In this document: one piece after another, positions 18,574 through 28,170 of the stretch
Layout of the letters: every line of letters starts with the position of its first letter
Position numbering within the stretch: position 1 is the first letter of the stretch
Assembly: GCA_024508675.1 (NCBI GenBank)
Contig: JANINQ010000013.1
Coordinates: 117,777-181,776 of the forward strand
DNA: 64,000 nucleotides
Source: Afipia sp.
Lineage (GTDB): Bacteria > Pseudomonadota > Alphaproteobacteria > Rhizobiales > Xanthobacteraceae
Direction of reading: 5' to 3'
Program-made: the position numbers and the translations under genes
The notes under the pieces: generated by a model
What the model saw: only the letters and a program-made list of their open reading frames with translations
What the model was told of the DNA's origin: nothing
The model's database searches: none

Positions 18574-19920
18574 TTACTGCGGCGGCGTGCCGTTTTCGGC
18601 CAGCACATGCCCGGCCAGATATAGCGAGCCGGTGATCAGAATGCGCGGCGGCACTTCATAAGCGAGCTTCGCCACCGACTTCAACGCTGCATCGACGCTT
18701 GCCGCGATCTCGACCCGCATGCCGAGCTGGCGCGCCGCATCCGCCAGCACATTCGGCTCCATGGCATTGTCCTGATCGGGAATCTTCACCGCGATGATGT
18801 GGCGGGTCTGTCCGGCGAAGTTGGCAAGAAAGCCGGCCGCGTCCTTGTTGCCCATCATGCCTGCGACCACCACCAGCGGGCGCGACACCCGCTCTTCGAG
18901 ATCGCCAAGCGCGGCGGCGATCACGCGCCCGCCATCCGGATTATGCCCGCCATCGAGCCAGATTTCCGCATCGCGCGGCGCCGACGCAACCAGCGCACCT
19001 GATGTCAGCCGCTGCATCCGCGCCGGCCATTCGGCGCGCGCAATGCCCTGCTCGAACGCGGATGGTTCGAGCTTCGGGGAGTCGATGGCGCGCAGGGTGG
19101 CGATCGCGAGTCCGGCATTGTCGAATTGGTGCCGCCCGAACAGACGCGGCGCGGATAAATCAAGCAATCCGCGCTCATCCGAATAGACCAGCCGTCCGCG
19201 CTCGACATTGACATGCCAGTCCTGCGTCGCAGCGTGCAGCGGTGCACGAAGGCGCTTCGCCGCCTGCTCGATCGCAGCTTCGGCATCTGGCGGAAGCTCC
19301 GCGCAGATCACCGGCACGCCTTTCTTGATAATGCCCGCCTTTTCCGTGGCGATCTTCGCAAGCGTGTCACCAAGGAATTCGATGTGATCCATCCCGATGG
19401 AAGTGATGACGCTGGCCAGCGGCTGCTCGATCACATTGGTCGCATCCAGCCGTCCGCCGAGCCCGACTTCCAGCAACACGACATCCGCCGGATGCCTGGC
19501 GAACAGATAAAACGCCGCAGCCGTCTCGATTTCGAAGATCGTGATGGGTTCGCCTGCATTGACGCGTTCGCAATGATCGAGCGCATCGCGCAACTGGTCA
19601 TCGGTCACAAGAACGCCGCAGCCGACCTTGCCGAGACGAAAACGCTCGTTAAAGCGCACCAGATGCGGCGACGTATAGGTGTGAACGCGCAGGCCCGCCG
19701 CCTCTAGAATGGCGCGGAGAAACGCCACGGTCGATCCCTTGCCGTTGGTCCCGGCAACATGAATGACGGGCGGGATACGGCGTTCGGGATGATCGAGGCG
19801 CTCAAGGATGCGCCACATCCGGTCGAGCGTGAGATCAATCCGCTTGGGATGCAGCGAAGCAAGACGCGCCAGAATGTCGTCGTAGGACGGCGACGGTTCC
19901 TTGGCCGCAGGAGACGTCAC
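18574..19920 (-). CDS. folC: Bifunctional folylpolyglutamate/dihydrofolate synthase
   Basis: Ligase that adds glutamate to dihydropteroate and then to tetrahydrofolates. 448 aa. The Mur-ligase-type P-loop reads [15 protein letters not shown]; further family motifs are [14 protein letters not shown], the lysine-carbamylation region and DGGHNPDG. Its start codon overlaps the accD stop (ATGA), giving translational coupling. accD-folC adjacency is widespread in proteobacteria, and both are needed for growth. Confidence 0.95.
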   Translation of the reverse strand: MTSPAAKEPSPSYDDILARLASLHPKRIDLTLDRMWRILERLDHPERRIPPVIHVAGTNGKGSTVAFLRAILEAAGLRVHTYTSPHLVRFNERFRLGKVGCGVLVTDDQLRDALDHCERVNAGEPITIFEIETAAAFYLFARHPADVVLLEVGLGGRLDATNVIEQPLASVITSIGMDHIEFLGDTLAKIATEKAGIIKKGVPVICAELPPDAEAAIEQAAKRLRAPLHAATQDWHVNVERGRLVYSDERGLLDLSAPRLFGRHQFDNAGLAIATLRAIDSPKLEPSAFEQGIARAEWPARMQRLTSGALVASAPRDAEIWLDGGHNPDGGRVIAAALGDLEERVSRPLVVVAGMMGNKDAAGFLANFAGQTRHIIAVKIPDQDNAMEPNVLADAARQLGMRVEIAASVDAALKSVAKLAYEVPPRILITGSLYLAGHVLAENGTPPQ

Positions 19921-20834
19921 GCGGGCGACGCTGTCGCGGGCAGATCGACAGGCAACGATGCGCTGCGCGATTCGAAACCTTCCGCAGGCGGCGCCTTGGT
20001 GAGCAAGCGGCAGATCCGCGCCAATGTCGCGCGTAGATCATGGCGATGCACCACCATATCCACCATGCCATGCTCTTTCAGGTACTCGGCCCGCTGAAAA
20101 CCTTCCGGAAGTTTTTCGCGAATGGTCTGCTCGATCACGCGCGCACCGGCAAAGCCGATCAGCGCGCCCGGCTCGGCGATCTGCACATCGCCAAGCATCG
20201 CGTAGGATGCCGTGACGCCGCCGGTGGTCGGATTGGTCAGCACCACGATGTAAGGCTGCTGCACTTCGCGCAGCATCTGGATCGCCACGGTGGTGCGCGG
20301 CATCTGCATCAGCGAAAGAATGCCTTCCTGCATCCGCGCGCCGCCGGATGCAGCAAAGATGATGAAGGGCGATTTCTTTTCGACCGCGAGTTCAAGACCC
20401 TTCACGACCGCTTCGCCGGCGGCCATGCCGAGCGAACCACCCATGAAATCGAAATCCTGCACCGCGACCACGACGGCGTTGCCTTCCAGCTTGCCGTAGC
20501 CGACCTTCACGGCATCGTTCATGCCGGTCTTGGTGCGCGCATCCTTGATGCGGTCCACATACTTGCGCTCGTCGCGAAACTTCAGCGGGTCCGGCGTCAC
20601 GTCAGGCAGCGCGACATCGTACCAGGTCTCGTTGTCGAAGATCGACTTCAGCCGCGCGGTGGCGCCCATGCGCATGTGATAGTTCGAGCCCGGAATGACG
20701 AACTGGTTCTGCTCGACATCCTTGTAGAACACGAGCTGCCCGGAATCCGGACACTTGATCCAGAGATTCTCCGGCGTCTCGCGCTTGAGAATGCTGCGAA
20801 TCTTCGGCCGGACAACATTGGTCAACCAGTTCAT
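19917..20834 (-). CDS. accD: Acetyl-CoA carboxylase carboxyltransferase subunit beta
   Basis: With AccA it transfers the carboxyl group from biotin-BCCP to acetyl-CoA, committing carbon to fatty acids. 305 aa from ATG 20834 ([14 protein letters not shown]), the family start; an in-frame start 15 codons upstream is not supported. The crotonase-fold core shows [31 protein letters not shown] and [13 protein letters not shown]. The N-terminal zinc ribbon of E. coli AccD is degenerate: only the Cys in [11 protein letters not shown] remains, and the second pair is replaced ([11 protein letters not shown]). I recall the same in other Rhizobiales. The stop overlaps folC. Confidence 0.95.
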   Translation of the reverse strand: MNWLTNVVRPKIRSILKRETPENLWIKCPDSGQLVFYKDVEQNQFVIPGSNYHMRMGATARLKSIFDNETWYDVALPDVTPDPLKFRDERKYVDRIKDARTKTGMNDAVKVGYGKLEGNAVVVAVQDFDFMGGSLGMAAGEAVVKGLELAVEKKSPFIIFAASGGARMQEGILSLMQMPRTTVAIQMLREVQQPYIVVLTNPTTGGVTASYAMLGDVQIAEPGALIGFAGARVIEQTIREKLPEGFQRAEYLKEHGMVDMVVHRHDLRATLARICRLLTKAPPAEGFESRSASLPVDLPATASPA

Positions 20835-20924
20835 GACGGGCTCCGCCTCGGTGAAATGGATATATGGACGTCTGGGCAAAGCCCGGCAACCCGGCCTCGC
20901 CCAAATATCACGGTTGACGGCGCG

Positions 20925-21761
20925 CTATTCCGCCGCCTGTTTCGCGCCGCGAACGCCCTGCGCCAGCGCCGCCGCAAGATCGGCCACCGCAGGGACCGTT
21001 TTCGCCGTGGCGCGCCCTTCCGAATCGAGCGTGGCGCGCAGCGCATCGATCAGCGCCGAGCCGACAACCGCACCGTTCGCCGCCTGTGCGATCCCACGCG
21101 CGGCGTCCGGTGTCCGGATGCCGAAGCCGACGCACACCGGCAACTGGGTATGGCGCTTGATCCGCGCCACCGCCGACGATACCTGCGCGGTATCGGCACT
21201 GGCCGAGCCGGTGATACCAGTGATCGAAACGTAATAGACAAAGCCCGACGTGTTCGCGAGCACGGCAGGCAACCGTTTGTCGTCGGTGGTCGGTGTCGCG
21301 AGACGAATGAAATTCAATCCGGCCTGCATCGCCGGAATGCAAAGCTCGGTGTCTTCCTCCGGCGGCAGATCGACGATGATCAGGCCGTCAACGCCGGCGG
21401 ACTTTGCATCGGCGAGAAACTTGTCGACGCCGTAGATGTAGATCGGATTGTAATAGCCCATCAGCACGATCGGCGTGGCGTTGTCGCCGGCGCGGAAGTC
21501 ACGCACCACCTGCAGCGTCTTCTTCAGCGTGGTGCCGGCTTTCAGCGCGCGCAGGCCGGCGGCCTGAATCGCGGGGCCGTCCGCCATCGGATCGGTGAAG
21601 GGCATTCCGATTTCGATGATGTCCGCACCCGCCTTCGGTAGCGCCTTGATAATCTCGAGCGAGGTGGCAAGGTCGGGGTCACCGCACATCACGAAGGTGA
21701 CGAAGGCCGCACGGCCTTCCTGCTTGAGTTCAGCGAAGCGTGTGTCGATGCGCGTGGTCAC
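20925..21761 (-). CDS. trpA: Tryptophan synthase alpha chain
   Basis: Cleaves indole-3-glycerol phosphate to indole, which passes to TrpB. 278 aa. Family motifs: [16 protein letters not shown], the catalytic Glu in [18 protein letters not shown] and the catalytic Asp in [13 protein letters not shown]; the phosphate-binding end of the barrel includes [13 protein letters not shown] and [12 protein letters not shown]. The start overlaps the trpB stop by 4 nt. A gap of about 90 nt leads to accD. Confidence 0.97.
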   Translation of the reverse strand: MTTRIDTRFAELKQEGRAAFVTFVMCGDPDLATSLEIIKALPKAGADIIEIGMPFTDPMADGPAIQAAGLRALKAGTTLKKTLQVVRDFRAGDNATPIVLMGYYNPIYIYGVDKFLADAKSAGVDGLIIVDLPPEEDTELCIPAMQAGLNFIRLATPTTDDKRLPAVLANTSGFVYYVSITGITGSASADTAQVSSAVARIKRHTQLPVCVGFGIRTPDAARGIAQAANGAVVGSALIDALRATLDSEGRATAKTVPAVADLAAALAQGVRGAKQAAE

Positions 21762-22975
21762 TTCTTCTTGCCCTTCAGAATATCGCCGACCTGCGGCACG
21801 TCCTTGTCGCCGCGGCCCGAGAGATTGACCACCATCAGATGATCCTTCGGCCGCTTCGGCGCGAGCTCCATCACCTTGGCGATGGCATGCGCCGGCTCAA
21901 GCGCGGGAATGATCCCTTCGAGCCGAGACAGCAATTGGAATGCCGCCAGCGCCTCGTCGTCGGTCGCGGAGAGATAAGTCACGCGGCCAGTTTCATGCAA
22001 CCATGAGTGCTCCGGCCCGATGCCGGGATAATCGAGACCCGCTGAAATGGAGTGCGCATCCTGGATCTGGCCGTCGTCGTCCATCAAGAGATACGTGCGA
22101 TTGCCATGCAGCACGCCGGGCCGTCCGCCTGCGATCGATGCCGCATGCAGATTGGTAAGGCCGTGGCCTGCGGCTTCGACGCCGAAAATCTCGACACTCG
22201 GATCATCGAGGAACGGATGAAACAGTCCCATCGCGTTGGAGCCACCGCCGATGCAGGCGACCAGCGAATCCGGCAGGCGCCCTTCAGCCTCCTGCATCTG
22301 CGCGCGCGTCTCGGTGCCGATAATCGACTGGAAGTCACGCACCATCATCGGATAGGGATGCGGCCCTGCCACGGTGCCGATGCAATAGAACGTGTCGGCA
22401 ACATTGGTGACCCAGTCGCGTAGCGCATCGTTCATCGCATCCTTCAGCGTGCGCGAGCCGGACTGCACAGGAACGACCTTCGCGCCCAACATTTCCATGC
22501 GGATCACGTTCGGCTGCTGCCGCTCGACGTCGACCGCTCCCATATAGACGATGCATTCAAGCCCGAAGCGCGCGCAAAGCGTCGCGGTCGCAACGCCATG
22601 CTGGCCCGCGCCGGTCTCCGCGATGATGCGCTTCTTGCCCATGCGCCGCGCGACCATGATCTGGCCGAGCACGTTGTTCACCTTGTGCGAACCGGTGTGG
22701 TTCAGTTCTTCGCGCTTGAAGTAGATCTTCGCGCCGCCAAGATGCTCGGTGAGACGTTCGGCGAAATAGAGCGGCGACGGACGGCCAACATAGTCCTTGA
22801 GGTATCCGTTCATTTCCTTCTGAAACGACGGATCGGCCTTGGCGTCGGCATAGGCCTTTTCAAGATCGAGGATCAGCGGCATCAGCGTCTCAGCGACATA
22901 GCGTCCGCCGAAAATACCGAAGTGCCCGCGCTCGTCGGGTCCCGACCGGAAGGAATTGGGGAGAGGCAAGTTCAT
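21758..22975 (-). CDS. trpB: Tryptophan synthase beta chain
   Basis: PLP enzyme that condenses indole with serine to give tryptophan. 405 aa. The PLP lysine lies in [15 protein letters not shown], the phosphate-binding glycine loop is [12 protein letters not shown], and the catalytic Glu region is [11 protein letters not shown]. It overlaps both neighbours by 4 nt (trpF upstream, trpA downstream), so the three are tightly coupled translationally. Confidence 0.98.
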   Translation of the reverse strand: MNLPLPNSFRSGPDERGHFGIFGGRYVAETLMPLILDLEKAYADAKADPSFQKEMNGYLKDYVGRPSPLYFAERLTEHLGGAKIYFKREELNHTGSHKVNNVLGQIMVARRMGKKRIIAETGAGQHGVATATLCARFGLECIVYMGAVDVERQQPNVIRMEMLGAKVVPVQSGSRTLKDAMNDALRDWVTNVADTFYCIGTVAGPHPYPMMVRDFQSIIGTETRAQMQEAEGRLPDSLVACIGGGSNAMGLFHPFLDDPSVEIFGVEAAGHGLTNLHAASIAGGRPGVLHGNRTYLLMDDDGQIQDAHSISAGLDYPGIGPEHSWLHETGRVTYLSATDDEALAAFQLLSRLEGIIPALEPAHAIAKVMELAPKRPKDHLMVVNLSGRGDKDVPQVGDILKGKKK

Positions 22976-23652
22976 ACGCTGCTCGCAATCTTCGAAGGGG
23001 CTGTTGCATGGTCCGCCTCGCGCGCGGCGCGAATGAAGGCGCGGATCATGTCAGGATCTTTCACACCCGGCGCGCTTTCGACACCGGACGAGACATCGAC
23101 CCCGCCAGCATGGGTGACGCGGATCGCCTCGGCAACATTGCCGGGATTCAGTCCGCCACCCACCATGAACGGGATCGTGAGTTTGATATTCTCAAGCAGA
23201 TGCCAGTCGAACGGCACGCCGAGACCGCCGGGGCGCGTGGCGTCCTTGGGCGCACGCGCGTCGAACAGGATCCGGTCAGCAACGGCTGCATGGCCGGGCA
23301 GGCCCGCAAGATCGGCAGCAGTCGCGACCGGCAGCACCTTCATCACCGGCAAACCGAATTTCTGCTTGATGTCGCGCACCCGCGCCACGCTTTCGTCGCC
23401 ATGGAGCTGCAGCAGGCCCGGCTGCAGCGCCTCGATGCAGTTCTCCAGCGTGGCATCGTCGGCGTTCACTGTCAGCGCCACCTTGAGCGCGCGGCCCTTG
23501 ACCTGTCGCCCCAGCTCTCGCGCGGTACCCAGCGTGACGTGACGGGGCGAGGCCTCGAAGAACACGAAGCCCACCATGTCGGCGCCAGCATCCAGCGCGA
23601 CCTCAAGGGTCTCGCGCGTGGACAGGCCGCAAATTTTAACCGCAAGAGACAT
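22972..23652 (-). CDS. trpF: Phosphoribosylanthranilate isomerase
   Basis: Converts PRA to CdRP in tryptophan synthesis. 226 aa from ATG 23652 ([15 protein letters not shown]), which carries the catalytic Cys in KICGL and has GGAAA just upstream; the frame stays open far upstream, but that translation is unrelated. Other motifs: [18 protein letters not shown], and the phosphate-binding [12 protein letters not shown] and GVDVSSGVE. The C-terminal tail (about 15 residues) is longer than in E. coli. The stop overlaps trpB. Confidence 0.95.
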   Translation of the reverse strand: MSLAVKICGLSTRETLEVALDAGADMVGFVFFEASPRHVTLGTARELGRQVKGRALKVALTVNADDATLENCIEALQPGLLQLHGDESVARVRDIKQKFGLPVMKVLPVATAADLAGLPGHAAVADRILFDARAPKDATRPGGLGVPFDWHLLENIKLTIPFMVGGGLNPGNVAEAIRVTHAGGVDVSSGVESAPGVKDPDMIRAFIRAAREADHATAPSKIASSV

Positions 23653-23726
23653 GGTTTCCGGGGCACGTTCCGCCATGGGCCGACGCTCGAAGGGCAGGCC
23701 GCAGGCTTTGGGGTGATCGGCGGGTT

Positions 23727-24131
23727 CTACAACGCCGCGCCCTGCTTGTCTCGCCCAATGGCCGGATATTGCGGGGCCAGACCGGGCGTCAGGGCCGGAA
23801 CCTGCCCCTCGGTCCGCACCGCGGCCAGCCGGGTCTGTTCGCGCAAATCCGCCAGTTCGGCACGGGCATGGCGCGCATCTGCCTCCTGCTGCCGGGCGGC
23901 ACGGCGCCAGTGGCGCTGGCCGAACCAGGTCGCGATGCCTCCGGCGACAACCCCGAACATGGCGACCGCAATGATGACCACGAACAGCGGCAGCGACACG
24001 CCCAGCGCTGGATCGCTGGAATTGAACGGATCGAACGACAGCGTGACGATGTGACGGTTCGCGACCGCGAACACCACGAACAGAATCGCGAGCGGCAGGA
24101 TCACCAGAGCATTGAAAATCTTGCGGAGCAT
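23727..24131 (-). CDS. LapA-domain (DUF1049) inner-membrane protein
   Basis: 134 aa from ATG 24131 (MLRKIFNALVILPLAILFVV). Two membrane helices (about residues 5-25 and 45-68) flank a short loop reading ANRHIVTLSFDPF, the signature of LapA (lipopolysaccharide assembly protein A) domains, followed by a charged helical cytoplasmic tail. LapA in E. coli forms a scaffold with LapB that controls LpxC turnover; no lapB lies in this window, so that role is inferred. A position between ihfB and trpF is, to my memory, conserved in Rhizobiales. Confidence 0.8.
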   Translation of the reverse strand: MLRKIFNALVILPLAILFVVFAVANRHIVTLSFDPFNSSDPALGVSLPLFVVIIAVAMFGVVAGGIATWFGQRHWRRAARQQEADARHARAELADLREQTRLAAVRTEGQVPALTPGLAPQYPAIGRDKQGAAL

Positions 24132-24247
24132 GGTGTGTCCTCGCGGCACGTTTCCATTTCGAAGGCAGCCGCCTTGGACGCAGCGCGCTTCCTGAAGCCA
24201 GCCCGCCAACGCGGGCCGCCATTCCCCGGATGATTACAGCCGCCGGA

Positions 24248-24559
24248 TCAGGTCGCGGCTACCGTATCTGCTGCAGCGCCTTCGCGGTTCAGCCGCTCGC
24301 GCATTTCCTTGCCGGTCTTGAAGAACGGCACGCTCTTCTGTTCGACAGGAACATGCTCGCCGGTGCGCGGATTACGTCCCGCGCGCGCCGGCCGGTGCTT
24401 CACTGAAAAAGCGCCAAAACCGCGGAGTTCCACGCGATCTCCGCGTGCGAGCGCTGCAACGATTTCGTCGAGAATGGCGTTCACGATGTTCTCGACATCC
24501 CGCTGATACAGGTGCGGGTTATGCTCGGCGATGCGCTGAACGAGTTCGGATTTGATCAT
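24248..24559 (-). CDS. ihfB: Integration host factor subunit beta
   Basis: DNA-bending nucleoid protein that works as a heterodimer with IhfA. 103 aa. It begins [12 protein letters not shown] and contains [20 protein letters not shown] and the DNA-intercalating beta arm [11 protein letters not shown], both signatures of the HU/IHF family; the KSELVQRIA start favours IhfB over HU. On the non-template strand a TTGACA hexamer (complement of 24613-24618) lies about 55 nt before the start and could be a -35 element. Confidence 0.95.
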   Translation of the reverse strand: MIKSELVQRIAEHNPHLYQRDVENIVNAILDEIVAALARGDRVELRGFGAFSVKHRPARAGRNPRTGEHVPVEQKSVPFFKTGKEMRERLNREGAAADTVAAT

Positions 24560-24729
24560 TGAATGATTGGCCCGTGACGTGCGGTTAGCATTTCCTTGAA
24601 AAAGCCTTGAACTGTCAAGTCGCTAATTCCTCGTAGGACAAGGCTAAATCGCGTGACAAACGCTGGAATCCGTTGTTGGTCCCGTCACCGCAATGCGGTG
24701 AAGACCGGCTGAAACCGGATTCACTGTGC

Positions 24730-25710
24730 TCAATTCGCAGGCGACGGATGCCAGAGCGCAAGCATGCCATCCAGTCCCAGGCGATCGACCGCCTGAGCAA
24801 CGCCCGACTGTTCAACCTGCCGCGCAAGCCCCCGCAGACCGATTGCATCGAGCGCGACAGATGCCGTTGCCCGCAGGAAAGTCATGTCTCCGAAGCGGGG
24901 AGTGAGTTTGAAATCCCGCACCGGCGTGTCCGCGCCAACCTTCTTTTGCGCCACCAGCCACGCCACAGCGGTTTTCTCGTCACCAAGCTGGTCGATCAGC
25001 TTCAAACCCACCGCCTGACGTCCGGTAAACACACGGCCATCCGCCACCGTCTGCAATGTCGCGTCATCCATGCCGCGGCGATCCTTCACCAGACCGCGAA
25101 ACCACGCGTAGGAATCCTTCACCAGCGAGTCGAGCGCCGCACGCGCCTCCGGACTGGTGGGCTCATAGCCGTTTGGCGCCGCCTTCAGCGGCGATGACTT
25201 CACTTCCTCGACCTTGACGCCGACGGTCTTCAAAAGATCCGACACGTTTGGAATCTGGAACAACACGCCGATCGAACCCACCAGCGAGGTCTGCTGCGCA
25301 ATGATCTGGTCCGACGCCAGCGCCGCGATGTATCCGCCCGATGCAGCGAGGCCCTCGACAACAACCACCATCGGCTTCTTCGCCTTGAGACGCGTCAGCG
25401 CATCGAAAAGCTGCTCGGAACCCGCAGTGGTACCGCCCGGCGAATTGATGTGCACGATGACGGCGGCGGCGGATGACTTCTCGAGCCGCTCCAGCGCCTC
25501 GACGCGCGCCTGATCGCTGCGGATCAGACCGTCGATCTTCACCCGCGCGATCGCGTTCGATCCCGAGATCGCCGTGCGTGCCGAAGGCGACGCAAGCACA
25601 CCAACCGCAACCGCTGCTGCGATCACGCCGAGCGCAGCGATCACGCGCCAGAAGGTCAGCTTGCGGCGAATGCGGCGGCGATCAACGATCACATCGGAAT
25701 CGAGCGACAT
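24730..25710 (-). CDS. sppA: Signal peptide peptidase SppA, short form
   Basis: S49 membrane serine protease that degrades cleaved signal peptides. 326 aa, the single-domain (short) form. One N-terminal transmembrane helix (about residues 20-40) anchors the domain outside. The nucleophile Ser sits in VEGLAASGGYIAAL and the general base Lys in VKSSPLKAAPNGY; VHINSPGGTTAGSE is the preceding oxyanion/substrate block. A strong Shine-Dalgarno (GAGGAG) precedes the ATG. It is upstream of ihfB in the same direction with a gap of about 170 nt. Confidence 0.93.
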   Translation of the reverse strand: MSLDSDVIVDRRRIRRKLTFWRVIAALGVIAAAVAVGVLASPSARTAISGSNAIARVKIDGLIRSDQARVEALERLEKSSAAAVIVHINSPGGTTAGSEQLFDALTRLKAKKPMVVVVEGLAASGGYIAALASDQIIAQQTSLVGSIGVLFQIPNVSDLLKTVGVKVEEVKSSPLKAAPNGYEPTSPEARAALDSLVKDSYAWFRGLVKDRRGMDDATLQTVADGRVFTGRQAVGLKLIDQLGDEKTAVAWLVAQKKVGADTPVRDFKLTPRFGDMTFLRATASVALDAIGLRGLARQVEQSGVAQAVDRLGLDGMLALWHPSPAN

Positions 25711-25875
25711 GAATTTTCTCCTCGGGCGAAATCTGCTTTTGCAAAGACCACGAAGGTGACAAGCGGGAAAGTTATCCCGCGCTTTTGCGATTGCAGCCTT
25801 GAGACATGGTTACTTCATTACATCAATTGCGATGCAATTTGAAGGCAACAGAGGCGAGTCAATTTTACGCGCATT

Positions 25876-27126
25876 CTACGTGAGCAACCGCTCACCATCA
25901 TGGCCGGTCATTTTCAATGTATGCACGGCGCCAGGAATGCCGCCTGCGACAGCAACCGGGACAAAATGTTCCGTGCGTCCCTGCGTCGCGCTTTCGATCA
26001 GCACACTGCGCATCGTCCCCACATCCGACGCAAGCCGCCTTTGCAGCGCGGCCTCGCCGTTTGCACGCAGCCGCCGCGCGCGATCCTTGATCGTGCGGCC
26101 ATCGACCTGCGGCATCCGCGCCGCCGGCGTACCGGGCCGCTTTGAGTATGGAAACACATGAAGGAATGTCAGGTCACATTCATCAACCAGATCCTGCGAG
26201 CGCGCGAACATCTCTTCGGTCTCGGTGGGGAAGCCCGCAATAATGTCCGCCCCGAATGCGATGTCCGGCCGCAGCCGCCGCACCTGCCGACAGAAAGCAA
26301 TGGCATCGGCGCGTGAATGCCGCCGCTTCATCCGCTTGAGGATGAGATCGTCGCCGGCCTGCAGCGACAAATGCAGATGCGGCATCAGCCGCTCCTCGGT
26401 GGCAATGACATCGAGCAGATCGTGATCCGCCTCGATGGAATCGATTGACGAGATGCGGAGCCGCTTGAGTTCGGGAACATGCTTGAGGATCTGCCTTGTC
26501 AGCGTCCCCAACCTCGGAGCACCCGGCAGATCGCCGCCGTAGCTTGTCAGATCAACACCAGTCAGCACGATCTCGGCATGCCCTGCTTCGGTCAGCGCAC
26601 GCACCTGATCGACCACCGCCCCCATCGCGACGGAGCGCGAATTGCCACGGCCATAAGGGATAATGCAGAACGTGCAGCGATGATCGCAGCCGTTCTGCAC
26701 CTGCACGAAGACACGCGGCAGCCCGCTCTGGAATCCGGCGGCGAGATGCGGCGCCATCTCGGTGACAGCCATGATGTCCGAGACGGAAATTTTTTCACCG
26801 CCACCATCGAAAGCAAGGCGGGTGCTGCGCCATGCGTCGCTGCGCATCTTGTCATCGTTGCCCAGCACACGATCGACTTCGCTCATCTGCGCAAACATTT
26901 GCGTCTGGGTCTGGGCGGCACAGCCGGTGACGACAATGCGGGCGTCGGGGCGCTCGCGGCGCAGCTTGCGGATGGTCTGACGCGCCTGCGCCACGGCCTC
27001 GTTTGTCACGGCGCAGGTATTGACGACGATGGTGTTGTTCAGGCCTGCGCCTTCCGCCTCGCGCCGGATCACGTCCGACTCGAAGCTGTTCAGCCGGCAA
27101 CCGAAGGTGACGACCTCGACGGTCAT
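25876..27126 (-). CDS. mtaB: tRNA t6A37 methylthiotransferase MtaB
   Basis: Radical SAM enzyme converting t6A to ms2t6A at position 37 of tRNAs, so it acts on the product of the TsaE-dependent pathway encoded at 7.6 kb. 416 aa. The UPF0004 domain (VEVVTFGCRLNSFESD, NTCAVTNEA, VVTGCAAQT) carries three Fe-S cysteines; the radical SAM cluster is NGCDHRCTFCIIPYGRG (CxxxCxxC); a C-terminal TRAM-like region follows. A single nucleotide separates it from the dapF stop upstream, so the two are one transcript. Confidence 0.95.
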   Translation of the reverse strand: MTVEVVTFGCRLNSFESDVIRREAEGAGLNNTIVVNTCAVTNEAVAQARQTIRKLRRERPDARIVVTGCAAQTQTQMFAQMSEVDRVLGNDDKMRSDAWRSTRLAFDGGGEKISVSDIMAVTEMAPHLAAGFQSGLPRVFVQVQNGCDHRCTFCIIPYGRGNSRSVAMGAVVDQVRALTEAGHAEIVLTGVDLTSYGGDLPGAPRLGTLTRQILKHVPELKRLRISSIDSIEADHDLLDVIATEERLMPHLHLSLQAGDDLILKRMKRRHSRADAIAFCRQVRRLRPDIAFGADIIAGFPTETEEMFARSQDLVDECDLTFLHVFPYSKRPGTPAARMPQVDGRTIKDRARRLRANGEAALQRRLASDVGTMRSVLIESATQGRTEHFVPVAVAGGIPGAVHTLKMTGHDGERLLT

Positions 27127-27127
27127 G

Positions 27128-28000
27128 TCAGGCGACGTTACTGAACAGCGCCGGATCGAAATGGCCTTCGAACTCGAACGCAGCAGGCCCGGTCATCAGA
27201 ACATGATCGTCTTCCGCGCGCCATTCGATGGTGAGTTCGCCGCCGGGCAGCGTCATGTGAACCGTGCGCCCGGTGCGCTTCAGCCGCGCCGCCGCCACAG
27301 CGGTGGCGCAGGCCGCCGAACCGCAAGCCTTGGTCAAGCCCGCACCGCGCTCCCATGTGCGCATGACGATGTGCTCACGATCGACCACGTGGGCGAGCGT
27401 GATGTTGGCGCGCTCCGGGAAGATCGGGTGATTTTCCAAAAGCGGTCCGAACTTTTCGAGATCATAGGCATGAATATCATCCACCCAGAAGATCGCGTGC
27501 GGATTGCCCATGCTGACGACAGACGGCGAATGCAGAATCGGCGCATCGATCGGCCCGATCTGCAATTCGATGTAGCGGGTGTCGCGGAATTCTTCCGCCA
27601 GCGGAATGTCCTTCCAGCCGAACTTCGGCGGGCCCATGTCGACGGTATAAAAACCTGGCGCCGGCCCCTGCCAGCAATTCAAAAGGCCCGCGCGCGTCTC
27701 GAAGGTCAGTGCGCTCTTGCCGGTTTCCTCGAACACCTGCCGCGCCACGCAGCGCATGCCATTGCCGCAGGCCGCGGCCTCGGAGCCGTCGTTGTTGTAA
27801 ATCTGGATGAAGGCGCTGGTGCCTTGCACGCGCGGCGGATGCAGCACCATCAACTGGTCGTAGGGCACGCCCGCGGGGGCGGCAATCGCGCGCGCCTCGC
27901 CCGGGGAGACGGTTGCGGCCGAATCGCGCAGGTCCAGAACGACGATCTCGTTTCCGATCCCGTTCATCTTGGCGAAGCTATGGTTGGCGAGCGTGCTCAT
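27128..28000 (-). CDS. dapF: Diaminopimelate epimerase
   Basis: Converts LL-diaminopimelate to the meso form used for lysine and peptidoglycan. 290 aa. The two catalytic cysteines are in [10 protein letters not shown] and [12 protein letters not shown]; the N-terminus reads [15 protein letters not shown], as expected. It runs directly into mtaB (1-nt gap). The upstream 170 nt form a divergent region with the GyrI-like gene. Confidence 0.97.
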   Translation of the reverse strand: MSTLANHSFAKMNGIGNEIVVLDLRDSAATVSPGEARAIAAPAGVPYDQLMVLHPPRVQGTSAFIQIYNNDGSEAAACGNGMRCVARQVFEETGKSALTFETRAGLLNCWQGPAPGFYTVDMGPPKFGWKDIPLAEEFRDTRYIELQIGPIDAPILHSPSVVSMGNPHAIFWVDDIHAYDLEKFGPLLENHPIFPERANITLAHVVDREHIVMRTWERGAGLTKACGSAACATAVAAARLKRTGRTVHMTLPGGELTIEWRAEDDHVLMTGPAAFEFEGHFDPALFSNVA

Positions 28001-28029
28001 GATCCCCGTTATATGGCGAATGCAAAGCC

Positions 28030-28056
28030 ACTTGACCAGAGACGACTTGACCAGAG
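28030..28056. repeat. Direct repeat of ACTTGACCAGAG in the dapF/GyrI-like intergenic region
   Basis: Two perfect copies of a 12-mer (28030-28041 and 28045-28056) with a 3-nt spacer, a 15-nt period. They lie between two diverging genes, 30 nt from the dapF start. This could be a regulator site or a chance duplication. Confidence 0.5.
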
Positions 28057-28170
28057 CATCGGCATCGCCTCGCGATTGCCGCGTTTGGAACGCATGCCAG
28101 TTCGCGGCGGTTCGTGGTAACCTCTATCCGCTTCACGACATCCCCGCGCCCGCCTCCGGAGACCCATCGA

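Noticed and set aside
20040..21641. 533-codon open frame on the plus strand opposite accD and trpA
   Set aside because: It is antisense to two clearly identified genes; long antisense frames are expected in high-GC DNA. The translation (rich in His, Arg, Gly) has no recognisable domain.
22972..24222. A 416-codon trpF with a long N-terminal extension
   Set aside because: The extension overlaps lapA in another frame. TrpF begins at [10 protein letters not shown], with a ribosome site at 23652.
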